Below, piece after piece: positions 57,633 through 64,000 of a DNA stretch of 64,000 nucleotides (position 1 is the stretch's first letter; every line of letters begins with the position of its first letter). The translations under genes were made by a program, and so were the position numbers. The notes under the pieces were generated by a model, which was not told where the DNA came from, ran no database searches, and worked only from the letters and a program-made list of their open reading frames with translations. Source of the stretch: Ketobacter sp. MCCC 1A13808 (lineage in GTDB: Bacteria; Pseudomonadota; Gammaproteobacteria; Pseudomonadales; Ketobacteraceae); assembly GCF_009746715.1 (NCBI RefSeq), contig NZ_VRKW01000004.1:186001-250000 (forward strand), read 5' to 3'.

Positions 57633-59240
57633 ATGAGAATAAAATCGACCACCAGCAGTATTCTGGCCGCTTGGCTGTTTTTCTCTATTCCGAACGCCTA
57701 CGCAGAGAATCTTAACGACATATTCGCGCTCGCCCGTAAAAACGATCCCGAGTGGGCATCGAAAAAGCAAAAGTATCTGGGCGATCGCGAAAAACTGGAA
57801 CAAGCCTTTGGCTCCATGATGCCCACAGCAGAACTAACGGGTAACTGGAGCCAAAACCGTTACGAGGGTGGCAGCACCGCATTAACGCTGGATAATGCCA
57901 TCGAGTGCGGCATTGCGAACGGCACCTTCCCTCCTACCGTCGGTACCGACTTCATCGATTTTCTATCCGGCTGCCAAGACGACGCTGTCGGATTCACCGA
58001 TGTTACCGAAGACTTCCAGAAAAGCTCCTACAACTTCACGGCAACTCAACCGCTGCTGCGCATGGACCGGTGGCACCGTTACAAGCGAGCCCAAAGCCTG
58101 GACAATGCATCCAAAGCGGAACTGGCATTGGGTCAGCAGGAACTCATGATCCGTTCCGCTGAAGCCTATTTTGGCGTGCTGCGATCGGAAGAAGAACTGC
58201 GGTTAACCCAATCAGAAGAAAAAACCCTGCGCGCGCAGCTGACTGAAATCAAAAACCGCTACAAACTTGGTTTGCTCCGTGACACTGACGTATATGAATT
58301 ACAAGCACAGCATGACATCGCAAAGGCAGCCGTTATTGTTGCTGAAACCGCAGTGGTCAATATCAAAGACACCCTGGCAATGCTGACCGGCAAGGATATT
58401 CAAACGGTCACCCCGCTGCCGAAAGACATTCCTATCGAACCACCCCAGCCCGCCGCACTCTCGGAATGGGAGGAATTTGCGGCCAAAAGCAATTACCAAT
58501 TAATAGCGTCCCAGTATCTGGTCGAAGCTGCGGAAAAAGAACGCAAGGAAATGAAGGCGGCTCACGCCCCCACTGCCGACTTGTTCCTGAACTATAACCA
58601 CAGTGATAGCAGTGGCAGCCAATCAACGCCCTCCTCGGACCTGACAACAATCGGCGTGCGAGTATCCCTGCCTCTCTATACAGGTGGCATAACCTCATCT
58701 CAGGTGCGCGAATCTGAACACCGCTTACAAGAAAGCCGCTACAACTCGGAGTTAGCCCGGCGTAACGCATTACGTGAAACCCGCCAATTCCATAGCCAGG
58801 TCAACGCCGATGTTGCCAGCGTGCAGGCCCGCCTTCGTGCGGTCAAGTCCAACAACAGCTCCCTGCGCGCAGTCAAAGCTGGCTGGCAAGATGGTATCCG
58901 TAGCATGTCCGACGCCTTGGCTGCACAACGCAGCGTATATCAGGCACGCAAGGAATACACAATTGCACGTTACGAATACATTATGGATACGCTCAAATTG
59001 AAAAAAGCAGCGGGTGTGCTGACACCTGACGATCTGCAAACACTGAATACCTGGCTCGATAGCCCCTCATCTCAAACCGTTAGCACCATCCTGGAGGAAG
59101 AAGACAATTTCCTCGACCAGGTGGACGATATCAAGTTTGAACGAGAGCTGAAGACGTTTGATGATGAGAAAAAAGCGGCTTCAAAAAAACAACATAAAAG
59201 CCTCTATGATGCCTTTAAAGACTGGCGTGATAGCGAATAA
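57633..59240 (+). CDS. TolC-family outer-membrane efflux channel
   Basis: 535 residues. A clear signal peptide ends NAYA-E (cleavage after residue 24). The body has the TolC pattern: long, Gln/Ala-rich helical repeats with NDIFALARKNDPEW near the mature N-terminus, a central ARLR/YKLGLLRDTDVYELQAQ segment, the YTGG turn (LYTGGITSSQV) and the related second-half helices. A charged Lys/Glu-rich C-terminal extension follows the barrel-helix core. Such trimers form the exit duct for type I secretion and tripartite pumps; no inner-membrane partner is visible in the window. Its place beside a lipopeptide synthetase suggests, but does not prove, a role in product export. No good Shine-Dalgarno sequence precedes the ATG; the signal peptide supports the start. 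Confidence 0.9.
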   Translation: MRIKSTTSSILAAWLFFSIPNAYAENLNDIFALARKNDPEWASKKQKYLGDREKLEQAFGSMMPTAELTGNWSQNRYEGGSTALTLDNAIECGIANGTFPPTVGTDFIDFLSGCQDDAVGFTDVTEDFQKSSYNFTATQPLLRMDRWHRYKRAQSLDNASKAELALGQQELMIRSAEAYFGVLRSEEELRLTQSEEKTLRAQLTEIKNRYKLGLLRDTDVYELQAQHDIAKAAVIVAETAVVNIKDTLAMLTGKDIQTVTPLPKDIPIEPPQPAALSEWEEFAAKSNYQLIASQYLVEAAEKERKEMKAAHAPTADLFLNYNHSDSSGSQSTPSSDLTTIGVRVSLPLYTGGITSSQVRESEHRLQESRYNSELARRNALRETRQFHSQVNADVASVQARLRAVKSNNSSLRAVKAGWQDGIRSMSDALAAQRSVYQARKEYTIARYEYIMDTLKLKKAAGVLTPDDLQTLNTWLDSPSSQTVSTILEEEDNFLDQVDDIKFERELKTFDDEKKAASKKQHKSLYDAFKDWRDSE

Positions 59241-59247
59241 TATTAGG

Positions 59248-59281
59248 GGGACCGTTTATGCTTGAGTTTAAAGACGGTCCC
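59248..59281 (+). other. Hairpin after the TolC-like gene
   Basis: GGGACCGT (59248-59255) and ACGGTCCC (59274-59281) form a perfect 8-bp stem with an 18-nt loop, starting 8 bp past the stop codon. No T-tract follows, so termination would need Rho or the hairpin may protect the 3' end. The rest of the 229-bp gap shows nothing certain except the ribosome site of the next gene. Confidence 0.45.
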
Positions 59282-59469
59282 GAGTATCGTGCGCTAAACA
59301 ATAATAGCGACGCTTTTGGCCTATACAACTATCAATTTTGAACGGTCCGAAGTGTCTATAAGAATTAAAAAACAACGTAAACTTTGTATTTATTATTAAC
59401 TCAAAAAGCCGAAGGGGGTTCCTGACGACGTTTCACGTTTGCGTGCAACTTTGAGCAGGAGTTGATTCC

Positions 59470-61152
59470 ATGAATAAAAACAATCACATTAAACCACTGG
59501 CCAGGTCCATTCTGAAACGCGCTTGCTACATCGGCACTACCGCATTATGCCTTGCTAGTTTAAATGCTCATGGGCAACTGCTGCACAACCTCACTGTTGG
59601 TAATCCAAAAGCACTGGGACTGGCAAACGCGGTCACGGCGGATCCACCGGGCGTAGATTCGATACACTTTAACCCCGCCGGTCTGGCAAAAATCAAAGGC
59701 CGTCAATACAGTGTTAAGTTTATTGTCGCTCACACCGAATTGGATGCATCATTCGGTGAAAATACCGAACCGGGTGCTGACGTTTTGCAATCTTACTACA
59801 ACCTGCGGCAAAACGCGGATTGCAGCGGTCTGCCTAACACGCCAGATGGATGGCAGAATTGCTGGGGTAACGATCCTGTCGCCAATCAAAGTAGTTCGAA
59901 TGCTGACCCTTCTTTAATGTTGCCATTTTTTGGCCCAACGGAATTGCCCATTCTCGCTTTTCCTTCCGGCGGCGTAGCAGTTGAAGACCCATCCCGCGGC
60001 TGGACCATCGGAACCGCCGTGTATTCTCCAGAGGGATTTGGTTATTCGCGGGACGAAGATGATCCGGGCGCCTATCAGGGAATTCAGGTTGGCGTAACAC
60101 GACTCACCTATTTCGCACCGACAATAGCCATGCCCGTCAACGAAACGCTTTCCTTCGGTGTTGGAGTAAACTTTTCCTACCAGGGCATGGGCGTAGACAC
60201 CTATTTACGGGCACCACTCGAAACCACGCAATTCCTGACCGCACTGGAAGATCTGAACTTACCTTCCGGTAATCTGGATGTGCTGCGCCCCTATGAACCT
60301 GTTGGCCGGCTCTCAATGGAAATGGAAGATTTCCTTTCAATTGGCTTCAATCTCGGCATTCTATGGGAGCCCTATGAATGGCTTTCTTTCGGGTTTCTGT
60401 ACCAAAGCGAAAAGACATCCCAGCTCAGCGGTGACTTTAAAATGGAGAACTCTCCTGAGTTCTTGGCCACTACAGATGGCCTTCACCACACGGGACTGGA
60501 CAGCGCATTTCTGCTATTGGATGGCGTACCTTTCAATGCCACCGCAGTAGAGAGCGGTACGGTGGAACTGGAATACATCACGCCGCAGAATATTGCCTTC
60601 GGCACCTCTGTGAAGGTTCTGCCTAACCTGAAAATCAACTTTGACGTTAAGTGGATTGAATATAGCGTTTGGGAAGAACTTAACTTCAAATTTGACGGCG
60701 ATGTGGATTTCCTGAACTTCTCCAGTGTTGTGTATGCTATTTCCGGCCTTAAAGACAACGCTGATCCCGACGCGATGCGTTTACCACGAAACTATGAAGA
60801 TGTCTGGTCAGTTGCTATTGGTGCGGAATATCAGGTGAACGACAACCTGGTAATACGTGCCGGCTACGAACCACGAAGCAGCGCTATTCCCAGCACTTCA
60901 GCGGACATGTTGTTTCCCGTCGGTGAAGCCGATTTGTTTTCTGCAGGTTTTGGCATGCAACTGGACAGCACCTCACGTATCGACGGTGCTTTTGGTCTTT
61001 TGTTGTCTGAACAAAACATTGGGGCCTGCCAGTCAAATAACGCCAATAACTGTAAAGAAGGCGACGTGATATACAACCCTTACTATTCGATTCCGTTTAA
61101 AACTGAAACCACCGCCTACATTTTTGCTCTGTCCTACGATAAAAAGTTTTAA
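59470..61152 (+). CDS. OmpP1/FadL-family outer-membrane protein
   Basis: 560 residues with a long signal peptide (positively charged start, cleavage near NAHG-Q, residues 33-35). The FadL-family landmark NPAGL (68-72) follows an ALGLANAVTADPPGVDSIHF segment typical of the N-terminal hatch. The rest is beta-strand-rich, with alternating hydrophobic stretches, and ends in Phe (SYDKKF), as expected for a Bam-inserted barrel. FadL proteins carry long-chain fatty acids or other hydrophobic compounds inward. AGGAG lies 8 nt before the ATG. A supply of fatty acid for the neighbouring FAAL is an attractive but unproven link; FadL paralogues are common in gammaproteobacteria. Confidence 0.9.
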   Translation: MNKNNHIKPLARSILKRACYIGTTALCLASLNAHGQLLHNLTVGNPKALGLANAVTADPPGVDSIHFNPAGLAKIKGRQYSVKFIVAHTELDASFGENTEPGADVLQSYYNLRQNADCSGLPNTPDGWQNCWGNDPVANQSSSNADPSLMLPFFGPTELPILAFPSGGVAVEDPSRGWTIGTAVYSPEGFGYSRDEDDPGAYQGIQVGVTRLTYFAPTIAMPVNETLSFGVGVNFSYQGMGVDTYLRAPLETTQFLTALEDLNLPSGNLDVLRPYEPVGRLSMEMEDFLSIGFNLGILWEPYEWLSFGFLYQSEKTSQLSGDFKMENSPEFLATTDGLHHTGLDSAFLLLDGVPFNATAVESGTVELEYITPQNIAFGTSVKVLPNLKINFDVKWIEYSVWEELNFKFDGDVDFLNFSSVVYAISGLKDNADPDAMRLPRNYEDVWSVAIGAEYQVNDNLVIRAGYEPRSSAIPSTSADMLFPVGEADLFSAGFGMQLDSTSRIDGAFGLLLSEQNIGACQSNNANNCKEGDVIYNPYYSIPFKTETTAYIFALSYDKKF

Positions 61153-61475
61153 CCAAACCAAACGCCGTACTGTCTGCCGGATACCTTTTCCGGCAGACTG
61201 GCGACATCACGCCAGACATATCCCGCTGCCCGGACCGGGACCCACTGCTAGACCGGACTTCCCTACTGCGCATCTTTATACATCTATCAAGCCCGTTCTG
61301 GTAATTTTGTGACCTTTCTCTCACATTTTCGCTGAATCTTTAGCCAACTGGTCTACCTTTATAGTTGTCAGGTTAATACGGACATGACGATTAACGGTTA
61401 CCTTTGGTGAAGTACCTTTAGCAGTTCATCTATCCTGATGACTCATGGTATTCATCTTTATGATGAGATGTTGGC
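61153..61475. other. Intergenic region between the FadL-like and lipoprotein genes
   Basis: 323 bp. Near its left end is a strong hairpin, GTCTGCCGG (61172-61180) with CCGGCAGAC (61190-61198), 9-bp stem and 9-nt loop, 20 bp past the upstream stop; no T-run follows. I see no convincing promoter or gene in the remainder. A GATGAG just before the ATG at 61476 is the only ribosome-site candidate. Confidence 0.5.
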
Positions 61476-63620
61476 ATGTTGTTGAGAAATAGTTTATCCA
61501 GCTGTATCGGTCTTTTATGTGCACTCACATTTGCCGGATGTGGCGGTGGAGGGTCTTCCGCCGAAGCCCCCACACAGGCCCTGCATAATGCCAGTACGAC
61601 GGTTCAGGGTACCGTGGTGAAAGGCATTGTCAGAGGTGGCCTGGTTAACGCCTACAAACTGAAAGACGGTTCAATAGACACATTATTGGCAAGTTCAACA
61701 ACCGACGAATCGGGTCAATTCAGTTTCCAGTTTAGTGACTATAGTGGCCCGGTGTATGTGGAAGTGACAGCCAACTCCGCCGGTAGCTGGATGGTTTGCG
61801 ACAGCGGCAGCGGCTGTGGAGAGCACACCGACTCCACGGAGTTGGATAAAAACAGCAATGGACTAATAGATTTTGGTGAAGAATTCAAACTCGGTTCCGA
61901 TTTCAGCCTCACTGCCGCATTGGATTCTGAAGGCCTGACAACCCCCTTCTCCGTCACCACGCTTACCCATCTCGCAGCCCAGCTAGCGCACAGCTACCCT
62001 CAAGGCATGAACGAAATCAGCATAGCGGTAGCCCGATCCCAGCTGGAGGATTTGTTCGGCGTGTCAGGAATTGCCAGCAGCAAGATCATCAATCTGGCCG
62101 ACCCTGATGCCATCGCGAACGCCGGGGAGCAACAATTGAAGCACACTCTGCTATCAAGCGCGTTGATTGGCATGGGCAACGAAACCGCGTTTCCGCAACT
62201 GCTGAATGCACTCGTCTATCAGCTGCAAAGCCAGGGTGGCCAGATGATCACTCACAGTGCCGATGGCAACGGTATTTCATTGGCAGACCTGATTGATGAG
62301 GCTATGAAAACAGCCCGCATGCTTGAGCTGGACAATTTGGCCAGTTCATTTCAAATTACCAAAACAAACCTGTGGACCATGGATGCAGGCTCGCTCACGG
62401 AAGCAAAGCCCTCCCCTACGGCAGCAGGAGACAAAGCGGACCTGATCAATGCCTTCATCAATGACTTGAACACCTGGCAGGGATATTTAAGCCTGTCACC
62501 TGATCAAACCTCTTTTGCTAATGTGGTGTCTTCTATCGGTGTATCGACCGGAGCAGACCTCAACAACATGATGAAAGCGGTGGCCCTCGCCGGGCAATAT
62601 GGACCGGTCGTTGCTCTGCCTGACGCAGCATTGAGTACCGCTTGCAATAGCCTGGGTAACGCTTTGACCAGAATGACCTGTCACCTGTTAATTTCCGGGA
62701 AATCACTGCAAGATATTTGTGAAGGCTCACTGAATTTAGTGATATTCAACCGCTCCTTGTGCGATGTCCTTAATGATCTGACGCTACCTTTAGGCAATGG
62801 ACTGAAAGGGAACTTTGCCCTTTACGATGGCATTGCACGCATATACGGAACCACACTTGATGGGGTAGAAATCGATATAACGTTCACGGCGGTCAGTAAT
62901 AGCGGCACGAGTTACGCTTTCAGCGTCAGCGGAACTGCGGATACCGACACCGGCGCGTTAGCAATCCAAAGTGGTGAGTTTGCACTGACGTTTGAGGGTG
63001 GCCTGGACATCAAAAACCTGAAACTGCCCGAAACTGCCCGCGGTGAAATCGAAGTAAGCTACCAGCAATTCGCAGATTCAGACAGCGGAGATTCCACCTC
63101 ATTCGCAGGCTCACTGGCAATCGACCTGGATCTAAGTGGTGTGCGCAAACTAGAGAGCGACGCCGAGCACGCCTACGCAGGGCTTGACAGCGTTGACTTA
63201 TCCTTGATTGCGGATGGAGCTTTCGAGTCCATCTACGGTGACCACTTCAATGGCAGCTTAAATTTGTCCGGCGGTTTGGATAGCGATATCCGGGTTATCT
63301 TTGAGACTGACCTGCCAGACTATTCTGATCGCGCCACAGTGTCGCTGATCAGTACTCCGGAAAAGCTGTCAAGCGGCGCTATCGAAGACATATCCATAAG
63401 CTGGAGTGGAAAACGCTACGACGTGATGTACTTTATGGCGCCAAGTTACGGTACTCGGATAAGCAACCAGGACAGCGTCATTATGGATCTTGATCTGACT
63501 GCTGAAGATGGAGAGACGGCCGGTTACATCTACCACAATGGCACCCGTTACGCACGCGTCTCCCCTCTCAACGGCAGCTTGCTGCTGGAACTCTCGGATG
63601 GCACTGAACAAGTGCTGTAG
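61476..63620 (+). CDS. Large predicted lipoprotein with an EF-hand loop
   Basis: 714 residues, function not recognised. A type II signal peptide ends at the lipobox TFAG-C (Cys22), followed by a Gly/Ser linker. Residues 40-105 look like a beta-sandwich of the carboxypeptidase-regulatory type (VQGTVVKGIVRGGLVNAY then TDESGQFSF). A canonical 12-residue EF-hand loop, D-K-N-S-N-G-L-I-D-F-G-E, occupies 124-135 and should bind calcium. A helical middle section (about 150-400) and a beta-rich C-terminal half follow, with repeated GSLAIDLDLSG-like strands. Several cysteines occur in pairs (108/114 and a cluster in the middle). Asp after Cys at +2 is absent (Gly-Gly), so outer-membrane sorting is expected. 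A strong terminator follows 20 bp after the stop. Confidence 0.8.
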   Translation: MLLRNSLSSCIGLLCALTFAGCGGGGSSAEAPTQALHNASTTVQGTVVKGIVRGGLVNAYKLKDGSIDTLLASSTTDESGQFSFQFSDYSGPVYVEVTANSAGSWMVCDSGSGCGEHTDSTELDKNSNGLIDFGEEFKLGSDFSLTAALDSEGLTTPFSVTTLTHLAAQLAHSYPQGMNEISIAVARSQLEDLFGVSGIASSKIINLADPDAIANAGEQQLKHTLLSSALIGMGNETAFPQLLNALVYQLQSQGGQMITHSADGNGISLADLIDEAMKTARMLELDNLASSFQITKTNLWTMDAGSLTEAKPSPTAAGDKADLINAFINDLNTWQGYLSLSPDQTSFANVVSSIGVSTGADLNNMMKAVALAGQYGPVVALPDAALSTACNSLGNALTRMTCHLLISGKSLQDICEGSLNLVIFNRSLCDVLNDLTLPLGNGLKGNFALYDGIARIYGTTLDGVEIDITFTAVSNSGTSYAFSVSGTADTDTGALAIQSGEFALTFEGGLDIKNLKLPETARGEIEVSYQQFADSDSGDSTSFAGSLAIDLDLSGVRKLESDAEHAYAGLDSVDLSLIADGAFESIYGDHFNGSLNLSGGLDSDIRVIFETDLPDYSDRATVSLISTPEKLSSGAIEDISISWSGKRYDVMYFMAPSYGTRISNQDSVIMDLDLTAEDGETAGYIYHNGTRYARVSPLNGSLLLELSDGTEQVL

Positions 63621-63640
63621 TTCAATAACGAGTCGCGACA

Positions 63641-63668
63641 AAAAAAGGGAGTTTTAACTCCCTTTTTT
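63641..63668. terminator. Bidirectional intrinsic terminator
   Basis: A-tract, GGGAG, loop TTTTAA, CTCCC, T-tract: symmetrical, so it can end both the lipoprotein transcript (plus) and the convergent MaoC-like transcript (minus), which stops at 63689. Confidence 0.85.
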
Positions 63669-63688
63669 AATTCTGGTATCGCACTAAT

Positions 63689-64000
63689 TCAAATAAAATA
63701 CATCACCAGCCAATCAGCGATCAACGCGGGCTTATCTTCACCTTCAATTTCAACCGTGTATTCAAATGAAAACAAAAACTGCCCTGGTTTTTTTTCAACG
63801 ACTTCCTTGAGCACACCGGAGGCCCGTACTTTGGCACCGGTTTTAACAGGCGCAAGAAAACGGATTTTATCAAACCCGTAATTCATACCCATTTTCATGC
63901 CGGCAGGAACAACTAGATCGGCCATTTGTTCCTGCAGGTAGGGCAGCAATGACAGCGTTAAAAACCCGTGCGCGATAGTGCCACCAAATGGGGTTTGCTT
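63689..64000 (-). CDS. MaoC-like (hot-dog) dehydratase, 3' part only
   Basis: 103 residues of the C-terminal part; the frame is open to the window edge, so the start lies beyond 64000 (an internal TTG at 63949 is not the start). The visible part begins with TPFGGTIAHGFLTLSLLPYL, the conserved helix and turn of NodN/MaoC enoyl-CoA hydratase-like proteins, followed by the NYGFDKIRFLAPVKTGAKVRA strand pair and an EFTVEIEGE-like edge strand (SFEYTVEIEGEDKPALIADWL). Family members hydrate or dehydrate acyl thioesters and are about 150 residues long. The catalytic Asp/His segment would lie mostly off the window. A link to the lipopeptide acyl chain is possible but weak; the gene converges on the lipoprotein gene. 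Confidence 0.88.
   Translation of the reverse strand, partial: KQTPFGGTIAHGFLTLSLLPYLQEQMADLVVPAGMKMGMNYGFDKIRFLAPVKTGAKVRASGVLKEVVEKKPGQFLFSFEYTVEIEGEDKPALIADWLVMYFI

Noticed and set aside
63689-63949. A complete 86-residue gene starting at 63949
   Set aside because: The start would be an internal TTG; the conserved FGGTIAHG motif lies upstream in the same frame, so the gene is a partial copy entering from the right.
1-64000. CRISPR arrays, tRNA or rRNA genes, insertion sequences, Fur boxes
   Set aside because: I looked for periodic repeats, conserved RNA shapes, transposase frames with inverted ends and Fur-type palindromes, and saw none.

Overview
The window is dominated by a very large non-ribosomal peptide synthetase (NRPS) locus on the minus strand (1 to 57107), read right to left. 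A short set of envelope genes on the plus strand (57633 to 63620) flanks it, and a partial MaoC-type gene on the minus strand enters from the right edge. Base composition near 50% GC, TolC and FadL outer-membrane proteins, a 7TM diguanylate cyclase and a MaoC hot-dog enzyme point to a Gram-negative gammaproteobacterium. A marine, secondary-metabolite-rich genus is plausible, but I cannot name the organism.

Assembly line in reading order. Synthetase A (57107-48462) has a fatty acyl-AMP ligase and acyl carrier protein that load a fatty acid, then modules predicted for Ala and Thr. Synthetase B (48265-35708) has three modules for hydrophobic residues, the first two with epimerase (E) domains. 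Synthetase C (35711-26454) has two modules. A diguanylate cyclase gene follows (24514-26289). Synthetase D (24384-13207) has three modules. Synthetase E (13148 to beyond base 1) has at least four. In total 13 complete modules and the start of a 14th are visible, so the product should be a lipopeptide of at least 14 residues. No thioesterase, reductase or MbtH-like gene is visible; the line continues past the left edge.

The unusual part is the C-D-E half. Seven adenylation (A) domains share an uncommon core (FDLTQKN) and a nearly identical pocket code, DLKN(I/V/Y/F)GSD(V/I)K. Five modules contain two condensation-superfamily domains in a row, C then a divergent C', in front of one A domain (or before the window edge for the fifth). 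Tandem modules use code DLKN(I/V/Y)GSDV with a GRKDFQ hinge motif; the modules without C' use DLKNFGSDI. C' therefore goes with a distinct A-domain subtype. The third module of D is different again: its A domain is of the Lys2/McyE type (HDPLLRDIF, code DPRHGGFQVK), which in known cases activates a side-chain carboxylate.

Gene order agrees with protein docking. C, D and E begin with TubC-type docking domains, and B, C and D end in short acidic tails. A and B carry a different, helical tail/head pair. A good intrinsic terminator between A and B, followed by a candidate promoter, suggests A is transcribed apart from B-C-cyclase. B and C overlap by ATGA. A candidate promoter also precedes D.

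Right of the cluster are a TolC-family channel (a possible exporter component), a FadL-family barrel (a possible fatty-acid importer), a large lipoprotein with one EF-hand loop, a bidirectional terminator, and the MaoC-like gene.
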